A stretch of DNA of 64,000 nucleotides. Source: Zhongshania antarctica. Lineage in GTDB: Bacteria; Pseudomonadota; Gammaproteobacteria; Pseudomonadales; Spongiibacteraceae. The notes beneath the pieces were generated by a model that was given only the letters and a program-made list of their open reading frames with translations, had not been told where the DNA came from and ran no database searches. The position numbers and the translations under genes are program-made. Position 1 is the first letter of the stretch. Each line of letters begins with the position of its first letter. Location: positions 62,001-126,000 of the forward strand of contig NZ_JACHHW010000008.1 in the NCBI RefSeq assembly GCF_014202945.1, given 5' to 3'. Positions 52,775 through 61,476 of this stretch are shown here, piece by piece.

Positions 52775-54301
52775 ATGAAGGGGCAGGACGCAGTCAATGA
52801 TTTACTGTCACGTACAAAGGCGATTGTAGAGACGATCGTAGATGGCGTGATTACGATTAGTGATCGTGGTCTAATTGAAACCGTTAATCCTGCGGTTGAA
52901 AAAATCTTTGGCTATCGGCTAGACGAACTCAGTGGCCAAAATGTCTCTATGTTGATGCCTAACCCCTATCAACGAGAGCACGACAGCTACCTTAGTAATT
53001 ATCTTAGTACCGGCGAAAAGAAAATTATTGGTATTGGTCGCGAGGTCACTGGCCGGCGTAAAGACGGCAGTACATTCCCGCTCGAGCTGGCTATTAGCGA
53101 GATGGAAGTGAATGGCCAGCGTATGTTTACTGGCATCGTTCGGGATATATCGCGGCGCAAGGCTACCGAAGAGAAGCTCCGTGAATTTCTAGCCCGCACC
53201 AAGGCAATTCTCGACACTATTGTTGATGGCGTTATTACAATTAGTGACCGTGGTTGCATTGAAACGGTTAACCCTGCTGCTGAAAAAATATTTGGTTATC
53301 GCTTAGACGAACTTAGCGGCAATAATGTTTCGATGCTCATGCCTGACCCCTATCGACATGAGCACGATCAATATTTAGAGAATTACCTTCATACCGGTGA
53401 AAAGAAAATTATTGGTATTGGTCGAGAGGTGACGGGGCTTCGGAAGGACGGCACTACGTTTCCATTAGAGTTGGCCATTAGCGAGATGGAGGTCAACGGT
53501 CAGCGTATGTTTACCGGTATCGTGCGGGATATTTCAGAGCGTAAAGAAACCGAAGAAAAGCTTCGAGAGGCGATGCGCAGGGTACATGAGCAGCGTATTA
53601 AAGATGAATTTATTGCCACGGTAAGTCATGAACTGCGAACGCCGCTAACGTCAATTAAGGCATCTTTAGAGCTGATAATAGGTAAGGCGGTAGCCAAGGG
53701 ATCCGATCAGGAGAAAATGCTCATCACCATTGCTCACAAGAACAGTGATCGTCTGTTGTTGCTGATTAATGATATTTTAGATATTTCTAAAATTGAATCT
53801 GAAAAAATGAAATTGAATTTTAAGCGAGTGCTGTTGCATTCGTTTTTAGAAACCGCAATTTCTGATAACCAAGCTTACGCTGAAAAGCACCACGTTAAAT
53901 TTGTGCTACTAGATTGCCCCTCCAAGCTCTATATTTATGTGGATCCGGATCGCCTTATGCAGGTGATGAGCAATTTAATGTCTAATGCGGCGAAGTTTTC
54001 TCATCAGAATTCACAAATAGAGGTTCAAGCTGGGCGCCGGAATGACGGCATCCGGATTACGGTGCGCGATTATGGCCCAGGTATTCCCCTCAATTTTCAG
54101 AACAGGGTCTTTGAAAAATTTACTCAGGCAGATACCTCAGATAAGCGTGAAATGAGTGGCACTGGCTTGGGCTTGCATATTTCCAAAGCCATTATTGAAC
54201 GACATCATGGTGAGCTTTCCTTTGATACTGTCATTGGCCAAGGCACAGAATTTCATATTGACCTAAAGCAACAATTACAGCGGCAGGGTAGCCCGCAATG
54301 A
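52775..54301 (+). CDS. Soluble FixL-like histidine kinase with two tandem haem-type PAS domains
   Basis: 508 residues without a membrane helix. PAS domains at about 14-135 and 142-263 are near copies (about 15 differences in 124 residues). Each has P-Y-x-x-E-H-D-x-Y-L and I-I-G-I-G-R, which align with the proximal haem histidine (H200) and O2-contact arginine (R220) of Bradyrhizobium FixL: H69/R89 and H197/R217 here. HisKA follows with H285 in S-H-E-L-R-T-P, then an HATPase (G-T-G-L-G-L). It is probably a cytoplasmic oxygen or redox sensor, by inference. The stop overlaps the next gene (receiver) by four bases; no receiver is fused. Confidence 0.9.
   Translation: MKGQDAVNDLLSRTKAIVETIVDGVITISDRGLIETVNPAVEKIFGYRLDELSGQNVSMLMPNPYQREHDSYLSNYLSTGEKKIIGIGREVTGRRKDGSTFPLELAISEMEVNGQRMFTGIVRDISRRKATEEKLREFLARTKAILDTIVDGVITISDRGCIETVNPAAEKIFGYRLDELSGNNVSMLMPDPYRHEHDQYLENYLHTGEKKIIGIGREVTGLRKDGTTFPLELAISEMEVNGQRMFTGIVRDISERKETEEKLREAMRRVHEQRIKDEFIATVSHELRTPLTSIKASLELIIGKAVAKGSDQEKMLITIAHKNSDRLLLLINDILDISKIESEKMKLNFKRVLLHSFLETAISDNQAYAEKHHVKFVLLDCPSKLYIYVDPDRLMQVMSNLMSNAAKFSHQNSQIEVQAGRRNDGIRITVRDYGPGIPLNFQNRVFEKFTQADTSDKREMSGTGLGLHISKAIIERHHGELSFDTVIGQGTEFHIDLKQQLQRQGSPQ
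52814..53581 (+). repeat. Tandem duplication of a 384-bp PAS-coding unit
   Basis: Units at 52814-53197 and 53198-53581 encode 128 residues each, nearly identical in protein but with many third-base differences. The pattern indicates an old duplication kept by selection on the protein, not a recent one. Confidence 0.85.
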
Positions 54302-54693
54302 CAGCATCGGTGAAGCTTGAACGAGTTTTGTATATTGAAGATGAGCCTGATATTCGCTTAGTGGCCGAGATTGCGCTGCATCAAGTTGGTGGCTTAAACG
54401 TCATCACTTGCTCCAGTGGCGAAGAAGGCTTGAGTTTAATCAACGACTTTATGCCGCAGTTAATTATTCTGGATGTGATGATGCCTGGCATGGACGGCCC
54501 GCAAATACTGTGTAAGCTTAGGGATATGCCGGAGTTTAAAGCGACGCCGGTGGTGTTCATTACTGCAAAAGTCCAAGCCGATGAAGTCGAACAATTTAAG
54601 CGCCTTGGTGCAGCAGATGTGATCAGCAAGCCCTTTAATCCTATGACCTTGGCCGACGATGTGCGGGCAATATGGGCGGCGTGCGATGAGTGA
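54298..54693 (+). CDS. Single-domain response regulator (REC)
   Basis: 131 residues, receiver only. Acidic pocket E14-D15-E16, acceptor D59 in I-L-D-V-M-M-P-G-M-D-G, T/A pair in F-I-T-A-K and lysine in I-S-K-P-F-N. No output domain, so it acts as a phosphate shuttle or sink, or through protein contacts. It starts on the ATGA that ends the FixL-like kinase and overlaps the Hpt gene by eight bases, so the three are one translational unit. Confidence 0.92.
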   Translation: MTASVKLERVLYIEDEPDIRLVAEIALHQVGGLNVITCSSGEEGLSLINDFMPQLIILDVMMPGMDGPQILCKLRDMPEFKATPVVFITAKVQADEVEQFKRLGAADVISKPFNPMTLADDVRAIWAACDE

Positions 54694-55066
54694 CAGTGAG
54701 TTAAACGAAAAGCCGAGCGTCGACGCTCAGCTCGCGGCGCTGCAGACGGAATATATTGCCAATTTATATGATCGCGTTTTACCCGTTTTAAGTCTGTGGC
54801 AGGATTATATTGCTAGCAATTATTCGCCCGAATTATTGCGCGATGTGTACCGAAAAATGCACGCTATAGCGGGAACCTCAAGTATTTTGAATGTTAAACC
54901 GATAGATAGCTTAAGTAACGAAGTGCAGATAAAAATTCAGAGCGTATTACAGGCCGCTGACATTGATGCGGCGCTAATCGCAGAGATTGCAATGATCTTA
55001 AACGAGATTCTAGATGTGGCTAAGTCGGGTGACATCAGTGCGCCACCAATTAATTTGAACGCTTGA
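54686..55066 (+). CDS. Hpt-domain phosphotransfer protein
   Basis: 126 residues from ATG 54686. Four-helix Hpt-type layout with acceptor H59 in K-M-H-A-I-A-G-T-S-S. The frame upstream of this ATG lies inside the receiver gene. With the FixL-like kinase and the receiver it forms a split His-Asp-His relay. No terminal DNA-binding or enzymatic regulator is adjacent, so the final target lies elsewhere; the REC-GGDEF protein encoded 5 kb upstream is one candidate. Confidence 0.8.
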   Translation: MSDSELNEKPSVDAQLAALQTEYIANLYDRVLPVLSLWQDYIASNYSPELLRDVYRKMHAIAGTSSILNVKPIDSLSNEVQIKIQSVLQAADIDAALIAEIAMILNEILDVAKSGDISAPPINLNA

Positions 55067-55186
55067 GCTTACTCTATTGAGCTGCGCAAATAAGGCGGCG
55101 CTCAAGTCGCTAGTTGATGGCGATCTTGGCCTAAGCGCTGCGCATACGTTACTATCTCTGCTTTAACGAAATATTGGGGTGGATAA

Positions 55187-55795
55187 TTGCCAGTGACACA
55201 GCTTGGACGCCGTGAGCGTAAGAAGAAGGCCGTTCGGGAAAATATCTCGGAACAGACCCTGCGCCTTATCGCGCGTTACGGTGTCGAAGGCATTACTATT
55301 GATGCTATTTGCGACTGTGTCGATATTGCCAAGAAGACGTTTTACAATTATTACGCGTCCAAGCACGATTTAATGGTCGATATATGCCAGTCTGAGTTGT
55401 TGCAGCGTACCGATGATTTGGTGAGTGAAGCGATTGCTACATCCGGCGATTTGGCGGAGCAGCTCGATTATATTCTTGGGATTTTGGCGACACGCAATAG
55501 TACTGCAAGTAAGTTAGAGCGCGAGTTAATCGCGTATTTAGTGGGTTCCTTGTCGACTAATTTAAGCCAGGGGGCGGGGCAATTGGCGTTTATGAATAGC
55601 TATTTTTATCGGCTATACAGTAATAGCCAATCCCAGTTAAAGCCCGGCATAACCCCTGAGTTCTGTGCAGAAATGACAGTGGGTATGGCAAATGCCATTA
55701 CTCTGAATTGGCTGCACGATGATAATTACAACAGCCAAGAGCGCTTCACCCAGTTGCGGGATTTTATTGTAAGTAGCATGCTCGCCGCCCCTTAA
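55187..55795 (+). CDS. TetR-family transcriptional regulator
   Basis: 202 residues. HTH at about 15-60 (I-T-I-D-A-I-C-D-C-V-D-I-A-K-K-T-F-Y-N-Y-Y). Start TTG 55187 after GGGGTGG; GTG 55193 is an alternative. The ligand domain has no recognisable family marker. It lies just before the KshA-like oxygenase gene in the same direction and is its most likely controller. Confidence 0.88.
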   Translation: MPVTQLGRRERKKKAVRENISEQTLRLIARYGVEGITIDAICDCVDIAKKTFYNYYASKHDLMVDICQSELLQRTDDLVSEAIATSGDLAEQLDYILGILATRNSTASKLERELIAYLVGSLSTNLSQGAGQLAFMNSYFYRLYSNSQSQLKPGITPEFCAEMTVGMANAITLNWLHDDNYNSQERFTQLRDFIVSSMLAAP

Positions 55796-55797
55796 CG

Positions 55798-55831
55798 CAC
55801 GTTATTCGCCCGCAGTGTCAGGCGTAACGTG
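55798..55831 (+). terminator. Hairpin after the TetR gene
   Basis: CACGTTA-tt-CGCC, 10-base loop, GGCG-TAACGTG directly after the stop codon. The stem is strong but only a weak T-run (GTTTGG) follows, so termination is likely but not certain. Confidence 0.5.
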
Positions 55832-55992
55832 GTTTGGCAGCCATGGCGCTAAGATTTAGTATTTTGTTCCGCTCTACTGAAATTCCTCCTAAATAAGCCG
55901 CGAGTGCAGTATTTGCGGCTACCGCTGTCCCGGCGAAGGGCATTGTCTCGTCGCGGATTAATGATCCGTAATTCAATTTTTACAAACCGTGC

Positions 55993-56019
55993 TTGACCTG
56001 CAAATGGAAACCGTATACT
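55993..56019 (+). promoter_or_regulatory. Possible promoter of the Rieske oxygenase gene
   Basis: TTGACC (55993-55998), 15 bases, TATACT (56014-56019), then a T-run. The spacing is short for sigma-70, which may point to regulation. It lies about 70 bases before ATG 56090. Confidence 0.4.
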
Positions 56020-56089
56020 TTTTTTACACCATGGTTACCTTTTTCGGCTTATCCTTATTGGAAAGTCTATGTTTCGCAGGAGAGATAGT

Positions 56090-57064
56090 ATGAGTAAGCG
56101 GTATGACAAGCCTATTCCACTGGGTTGGTTTGCCATTGGATATTCTGCAGAGCTCGCGGTGGGCGATGTGAAGCCATTGCGCTATTTTGGTCGGGACTTA
56201 GTGCTATTTCGCACGGAATCGGGTGAGGCCACACTGTTAAATGCACATTGTCCGCATTTGGGCGCTCACTTGGGCCACGGCGGCGTTGTAAAGGGCGAGA
56301 GCATCAGTTGCCCATTTCATGCTTGGGAGTTTAATGGCGAGGGTTATTGTACCAAGGTGCCCTACGCCAAAAATATGCCGCCAAAGGTAGACGGTAAACA
56401 GGCTATTGGCCGTTACCCCGTTGCTGAACGCAATCAAATGATCTGGGCTTGGTACCACCCAGAAGGTGCAGAGCCTAGTTTTGAGGTGCATACCATTGCC
56501 GAGTTGCACTCACCTGAGTGGACGGACGTCGATACTTTCGAGTGGGAAATCAATTCGATTATTCAAGAAACCGGTGAAAACGCCGCGGATATCGCGCACT
56601 TTGTTACCGTGCACAACTCGCCAGAAATGCCGCAGGGTGTGGTGACGATGAATGGTCACACTCGCTGTACGCTAATGGATAGCAAGCAAGAGGCGATGGA
56701 CGAATTTGGTAATATTGATCGCAGTGGTCAGAGCTATGATGAGGGGCGATTAGAAGCGTGGTCCTATGGTCCTGGACTCACTTATCAAAAATTCTCGCGG
56801 CTATTTGATGTCGTTATGATGGGCACAATCACCCCAATCGACGACCAAAATATCCACATGCGCTTTTGCTTCACCCTGCCTAAGCAGCAGAGCGATGAAC
56901 ACACACTGTATGCCAATGCGTTCCGCGATGAGATCGTGCATCAGGTGAATCAGGATATTCCTATTTGGGAAAATAAGGTCTATCTCGAGGAGCCGACACT
57001 TTGCGATGGTGATGGTCCAATTGCCAAATACCGCAAGTGGTTCAAACAGTTTTATGTTGCTTAA
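56090..57064 (+). CDS. KshA-like Rieske non-haem iron oxygenase
   Basis: 324 residues from ATG 56090 (AGGAGAG upstream); ATG 56069 lacks a site. Rieske cluster ligands C54, H56, C74 and H77. The mononuclear iron site N164-x-x-D-x-x-H170-x4-H175 is intact. The end C-D-G-D-G-P-I-A-K-Y-R-K-W-F is typical of the 3-ketosteroid 9-alpha-hydroxylase oxygenase (KshA) group. KshA opens the steroid B ring together with dehydrogenation; relatives act on other cyclic compounds. The reductase is separate, and the ferredoxin and reductase downstream may serve it. The steroid substrate is inference from family only. Confidence 0.88.
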   Translation: MSKRYDKPIPLGWFAIGYSAELAVGDVKPLRYFGRDLVLFRTESGEATLLNAHCPHLGAHLGHGGVVKGESISCPFHAWEFNGEGYCTKVPYAKNMPPKVDGKQAIGRYPVAERNQMIWAWYHPEGAEPSFEVHTIAELHSPEWTDVDTFEWEINSIIQETGENAADIAHFVTVHNSPEMPQGVVTMNGHTRCTLMDSKQEAMDEFGNIDRSGQSYDEGRLEAWSYGPGLTYQKFSRLFDVVMMGTITPIDDQNIHMRFCFTLPKQQSDEHTLYANAFRDEIVHQVNQDIPIWENKVYLEEPTLCDGDGPIAKYRKWFKQFYVA

Positions 57065-57103
57065 GCTCGGTCAAACCCTAATCAATAATAACGAGGAAGT
57101 ACT

Positions 57104-57874
57104 ATGACTACGCCTGTTTCGCCCGTAACGGTTCCCGGAGAAATTCTCAACTGGCCAATGTTGAAAATCAGTTATTTAACGGACCCAGCGAATATAGCGG
57201 CCTTGTTGCCACCCGGTATTTCGCCGGGAAAAAGTCCAAAAGTCACTATTACTATCTACAATTTTCCGGTGTTGAACGAGCCCGAATACGGCTGTGTGGT
57301 CAATGTCGACGCGATATACAATGGTATAGAGGGTGAATACACCCTCGGTATTGGCATTGACCAGGAAGCCGCAATTTTTGGTAGCCATGAGCGCTGGGGT
57401 CAGCCGAAATTCTACGCTGAAACCAAATATTTCCGCCTTATGGATACGATTTCTGCCAGCGTCACCCACCGCGGTTACACGTTCTTGGAATACCACGGTA
57501 AGGTCAGCGGTGTGGGTGAAATCCCTCCTGAGTTTGAAACCAATGAGTGGTGGATCAAATGTCTGCGCGGCGTTGATATGACAAAGACCGACTATGATTT
57601 CCCGCCCCATGTTGTTCGCGTTTACAGTAAATATGGCACGGCTTTTGTCGAGAAACTCGAGGGTAATTTACGCTTGAATGATAGCCCTTGGGACCCAGTG
57701 GCGAGCCGCTTGCCACCGCGTAGTGAGCCGCAAGCCCATTTATGGACGCCGGTGTTTTTAGACCGTCAAATTACCTTGGAAGGCGCGCTGGATGAGGAGG
57801 GTTTTCACCCCTTTGCCGACACTATAGGTGGTTCTCGGTGGCCGGGTGAAAATGGTGGGCCGATAAGAAGTTAA
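57104..57874 (+). CDS. Acetoacetate decarboxylase-family protein
   Basis: 256 residues of the ADC fold. The expected Schiff-base lysine region appears as G-Q-P-K-F-Y-A-E with K102, and the family's W-W-I-K and D-Y-D-F patterns follow. It differs from clostridial ADC, which has a Lys-Lys pair. Many such proteins are decarboxylases, aldolase-like or hydratase-like enzymes of unknown substrate. It lies 39 bases after the Rieske gene and is surely in its operon, so it probably acts on the oxygenation product. Confidence 0.8.
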   Translation: MTTPVSPVTVPGEILNWPMLKISYLTDPANIAALLPPGISPGKSPKVTITIYNFPVLNEPEYGCVVNVDAIYNGIEGEYTLGIGIDQEAAIFGSHERWGQPKFYAETKYFRLMDTISASVTHRGYTFLEYHGKVSGVGEIPPEFETNEWWIKCLRGVDMTKTDYDFPPHVVRVYSKYGTAFVEKLEGNLRLNDSPWDPVASRLPPRSEPQAHLWTPVFLDRQITLEGALDEEGFHPFADTIGGSRWPGENGGPIRS

Positions 57875-57900
57875 ACGCTTTAGCTGAAGAGGGAGGTTTC

Positions 57901-57945
57901 TGAACGCTGTTTGATTACCACGTAGTGCGGAGCAAGCAGCGTTCA
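57901..57945 (+). terminator. Long-stem hairpin between the ADC-family and ferredoxin genes
   Basis: TGAACGCTG (57901-57909) and CAGCGTTCA (57937-57945) pair perfectly; the inner bases can extend the stem. It lies in the gap between convergent genes. No T-run, so the terminator reading is tentative. Confidence 0.45.
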
Positions 57946-57965
57946 GCGCTCGATACCGAAGAGGT

Positions 57966-58286
57966 TTAGTACTGAGACTTAGGCATACCGATGATAATGC
58001 CATCCATTTCGTCGGTGAGGGTTACTTGGCAGCTTAGGCGGCTCGTTTCCTTGGGCTCGAGCACGCATTCGAGCATGTCGGCTTCAGTGCTGTCTGCTGG
58101 GCTGACTTTAGCCACCCAAGCTGGGTCAACGTAGCAGTGGCAAGTCGCGCAGCTGCAACAGCCGCCGCATTCGCCAAGAATACCGTCGATACCGTTATCA
58201 ACTGCAGCCTGCATAATGCTTGTGCCAGTTTCGGCGTGAACTTCTTTGGTTTCACCGTCGTGAGATTTAAAAATGATTAAAGGCAT
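57966..58286 (-). CDS. [2Fe-2S] ferredoxin, adrenodoxin/putidaredoxin type
   Basis: 106 residues. Cluster ligands C40-x5-C46-x2-C49-x36-C86, the adrenodoxin spacing, within G-E-C-G-G-C-C-S-C-A-T-C-H. Such ferredoxins feed class I bacterial P450s and some Rieske oxygenases. It is 21 bases after the ferredoxin reductase gene on the same strand, giving a complete NAD(P)H-to-oxygenase chain for the P450 at 51.2-52.5 kb and possibly for the KshA-like protein. Confidence 0.92.
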   Translation of the reverse strand: MPLIIFKSHDGETKEVHAETGTSIMQAAVDNGIDGILGECGGCCSCATCHCYVDPAWVAKVSPADSTEADMLECVLEPKETSRLSCQVTLTDEMDGIIIGMPKSQY

Positions 58287-58307
58287 GCGTTTCTCTCTTA
58301 CTTGATA

Positions 58308-59537
58308 TTAATTGGTAAAGGCGTCTTTGATGTCGATCGAATCGTCAGCAAGTTTTATAGGGTCGGCAGTTTGCCCAGTGCTCAAGGCACGCTTAGTGGT
58401 CATAAACTCCTTGGGACGGTTGATTGCATCTACCGCAATTAAGCGTCCTTCACAGAGGTAAAACGCGGCAAAGCTCCGGCTGCTTTCACTGTCGCCGCGA
58501 ATAATGACTTGGTCAAAGCCTTGCGACAAACCCGCAATTTGCAGTTTCAGATCATATTGATCAGACCAGAACCAGGGCAGCGCATTGTAGACCTCAAGCT
58601 TGCCGCAAATGGTTTTAGCGGCAATTTTCGCTTGGTCTGTGGCATTTTGAACTGACTCAAGGCGCAGTTTGCGCTGGTAAATCGGGTTATAGTGATTGGT
58701 GCAATCGCCTGCGGCAAGAATGTCGTGGTCATTGGTGCGCGCATGTTCATCAACCGCAATACCATTATCGATTGTTAGGCCAGCGGCCTCAGCGATTTCA
58801 ATATTGGGTATTACGCCAACGCCAATAATGACGAGATCGGCGGGTATGGTGGTGCCGTCACTGAGGCGGACGCCGTCCACATGCTGGTCACCCGTAATGG
58901 CATCTACGCCAGCATCGGTGCGAATGTCGACACCTTCTTCGGTGTGGACGCGGGTGTAGAACGCAGAGACTTCAGGTGCGGTAACACGCTGTAGAACGCG
59001 GCTCATGGCCTCGATAACCGTAACCGACATACCAATTTTGCGCAGCGATGCCGCCGTTTCTAGGCCAATATAGCCGCCGCCGATTATGACTGCAGACTTA
59101 CCTTTGCCGGTAAATTTGTGAGTTTGCTTAACGTCGTTAAGGTCGCGCATATAAAATACGCCAGCCAACTCGCTGCCCTTAAAGGGAATTTTTCGGACTC
59201 TTGCGCCGGTGGTAATCGCCAGTTTGGTGTAGGCAATTTCGGCATCGTCCTGCAGGATGATCTTCTTTGCATCGCGATCAATACGGCTCACCCTGCAGCC
59301 GAGTAGGAGATCGATATTGTTTTTTTCGTAAAAATTGGCTGCGCGAATCAATAGTTCGTCTTCAGTCTTCTCGCCAACAAAGAAGGCTTTTGATAGTGGC
59401 GGGCGGTGGTAAGGCATGTATGGCTCGTCACCGACGATAGAAATTTTGCCTTCCCAGCCCTCTTGGCGCAGGCTAGAGGCTAATTGGGCTGCAGCGTGGC
59501 TTGCACCAATAATTATACAATGTTCACTCATAAACAT
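58308..59537 (-). CDS. FAD-dependent ferredoxin reductase
   Basis: 409 residues from ATG 59537 (ATG 59531 is equally possible). FAD-binding I-I-I-G-A-S-H-A-A-A at the N-terminus, NAD(H)-binding V-I-I-G-G-G-Y-I-G-L-E near 153 with Glu favouring NADH, and V-D-E-H-A-R-T-N-D-H-D-I-L-A-A-G-D near 268. Same family as putidaredoxin reductase and RhbB-type reductases. It should pass electrons from NADH to the adjacent ferredoxin. The crotonase gene lies upstream in the same operon. Confidence 0.9.
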   Translation of the reverse strand: MFMSEHCIIIGASHAAAQLASSLRQEGWEGKISIVGDEPYMPYHRPPLSKAFFVGEKTEDELLIRAANFYEKNNIDLLLGCRVSRIDRDAKKIILQDDAEIAYTKLAITTGARVRKIPFKGSELAGVFYMRDLNDVKQTHKFTGKGKSAVIIGGGYIGLETAASLRKIGMSVTVIEAMSRVLQRVTAPEVSAFYTRVHTEEGVDIRTDAGVDAITGDQHVDGVRLSDGTTIPADLVIIGVGVIPNIEIAEAAGLTIDNGIAVDEHARTNDHDILAAGDCTNHYNPIYQRKLRLESVQNATDQAKIAAKTICGKLEVYNALPWFWSDQYDLKLQIAGLSQGFDQVIIRGDSESSRSFAAFYLCEGRLIAVDAINRPKEFMTTKRALSTGQTADPIKLADDSIDIKDAFTN

Positions 59538-59605
59538 ATTCTCGCTTGGTTTTTTTAACTTTCGGTGTGGCATTGCCGCACTACTGGTGTTGCGGTTAGT
59601 TGTTG

Positions 59606-60403
59606 TTATTGGCCGTTGAACGCCGCAGGGCGCTTTTCGGTGAATGCCGCGAGGCCTTCGTCAAATTCTATGCTTCGACCTGCTATTTTTTGCTGTTCAC
59701 GCTCATTTTTTAACGTCAGCTCCCAGCTGTCGTCGGTGGCCGCCCATATTGCCTTGCGGGTCATGCCTAAGGCTTGGCTGGGGCCGTTGGCCAAGGTGGT
59801 TGCCAGTGAAAAGGCCTGCTCTTCGAGCTGCGTGTCGTTCACCACGCGATTGATCAGCCCCCACGCCAGGGCGTTTTCAGCACTAAGGCGGTTACCGAGG
59901 AACATTAATTCCATTGTGCGTACGCGGCCAATGGTTCGGCTGAGTAGGTGGCTTGCACCACCGTCTGGAACAAGGCCAATTTTAGAAAAAATTTGGGCGA
60001 AATAAGCGGTCTCGCTGGCCAAAATCATGTCGGCAGCTAAGGCTAGCGACGCGCCAAATCCTGCCGCCGCCCCGCGCACGGCACTAATCCATGGAATGTC
60101 TAAATTTTTGAGTTTGAGCATTATGGGGTTGAGTTGCTGTTCGAGCACCAAACCGAGGTCTCTTGCGCTGGGATCTTGGTCAACAGGGCTTAGTGGATTC
60201 TTGGGGTCTAAAGACGCGCCCGAGCAAAAAGCCCGGCCTGCACCGGTAATTATCATAGCCCGGCAATGTTGCGCGATATGATCAATGGCGGTACTGATCT
60301 CGCTTACCATTAAGGGCGTCAGTGCATTCAGTTTGTCGGGGGCATTTAAGCGCAGTATGCCCACTGCCCCACGTATTTCGACCTGTATTTGCTGAAAATC
60401 CAT
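59606..60403 (-). CDS. Enoyl-CoA hydratase/isomerase family protein
   Basis: 265 residues from ATG 60403 with TAAGG upstream. Crotonase fold: G-A-G-R-A-F-C-S-G-A-S-L, then G-A-A-A-G-F-G-A-S-L-A-L, and I-G-L-V-P-D-G-G-A-S-H, with Asp in the loop where enoyl-CoA hydratase has Glu. Acts on an acyl-CoA thioester of unknown kind. First gene of the crotonase-reductase-ferredoxin minus-strand unit. The 250 bases before it contain no gene; a GGCC-AAG hairpin lies near 60620. Confidence 0.85.
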   Translation of the reverse strand: MDFQQIQVEIRGAVGILRLNAPDKLNALTPLMVSEISTAIDHIAQHCRAMIITGAGRAFCSGASLDPKNPLSPVDQDPSARDLGLVLEQQLNPIMLKLKNLDIPWISAVRGAAAGFGASLALAADMILASETAYFAQIFSKIGLVPDGGASHLLSRTIGRVRTMELMFLGNRLSAENALAWGLINRVVNDTQLEEQAFSLATTLANGPSQALGMTRKAIWAATDDSWELTLKNEREQQKIAGRSIEFDEGLAAFTEKRPAAFNGQ

Positions 60404-60655
60404 TAACCGTGCCTTACATTTATTGTTGGGTCTGTTGGTGGTCACTCACCGCTGAGGTGTTGTCACTGTTGATACTTTTCGTAAAATAACAAGCCACGTA
60501 TTTTGCATGGCTTGGCTGCGATGTTCTATTGCAATCGCAATATAATCGCCAATTTTTCCGTTCTTTTAGTAAATCACGACGGTTTTTTGATGGCTTAAAA
60601 CGTTTTGCACTTTCTCGGGGCGGCCTAAGAAACTTGGCCTATTGGTAGCGCTTGT

Positions 60656-61276
60656 TCAAAAGGCGTTTAGAAATGCCTTTAAGGTGGCGACAAATATGGC
60701 TGTTTCGTCAAGTTCATTGGCAGTGTTAGCCGCGTGTAAATGAGGGAATTGCTCAGGTGAAAAAGACGGCATTGGCTCGTTGCCGCTGGCGCGGCTCATG
60801 GCGCCGAGCATAGCCGACCCAAAGGTCAGTTTTTCCACGCCATCAATGACCAGCAAGCGCTTCTCCATGGGGAGGTCGAATTGACCTACCCAGTAGTCAT
60901 AGCTTTGTAGCATGAGGTGCCTAGGGAAGAATTCTAAGAGTAATGGCGCTGCTTTTGGGTGTTGTAAAATTGACTTCCGGGTGGCGAGGGCCAGGGTGCT
61001 TATCGCGTCACGCCAATCTTCGAAATGCTGCTTTTCTGAAATACGGGCTTCGGTTAGCAGCGATCTAGCGACTTCGGTGAGTAATTCAGCCTTGTTTTTA
61101 AAGTGATAATAAAGAGATGGCGCCTTTACCCCTATATTTTGCGCAACTAGCTGTAAGCTCATGCCCCCGATGCCTTGGCTATCTATCACCGCGAGGGCAG
61201 CTTTGGCGGCCAGCTCTTTCGTTATAATTGGTTTTGAGGGTCTGCCCACTGCGGTGTCCTTAAGCTTATGCGACAT
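60656..61276 (-). CDS. TetR-family transcriptional regulator
   Basis: 206 residues from ATG 61276; a TTG 24 bases upstream is in frame without a site. HTH at about 15-60 (M-S-L-Q-L-V-A-Q-N-I-G-V-K-A-P-S-L-Y-Y-H-F). The C-terminal domain has the TetR_C-like layout of tetracycline-repressor relatives. It stands upstream of the crotonase-reductase-ferredoxin genes on the same strand and probably regulates them. No ligand can be named. Confidence 0.88.
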   Translation of the reverse strand: MSHKLKDTAVGRPSKPIITKELAAKAALAVIDSQGIGGMSLQLVAQNIGVKAPSLYYHFKNKAELLTEVARSLLTEARISEKQHFEDWRDAISTLALATRKSILQHPKAAPLLLEFFPRHLMLQSYDYWVGQFDLPMEKRLLVIDGVEKLTFGSAMLGAMSRASGNEPMPSFSPEQFPHLHAANTANELDETAIFVATLKAFLNAF

Positions 61277-61476
61277 TGCGCACTTATTTATAAAAGCCAA
61301 TTCAGTGCCATTAGGGTGAATTAAATTGTAGCAGAGAGTACCTGTATACCGAAGTCTGCGGCCCCATTAGGCAGTTGCACTTGGCATGGTCTCGCCGCTA
61401 TCTAACAAAATGGAGAGTGAAGCGCAGTGCCAAGCTTGCTATCCTGCAAGGCCTTTTTTTGTGTCTCGCGTTTTCT

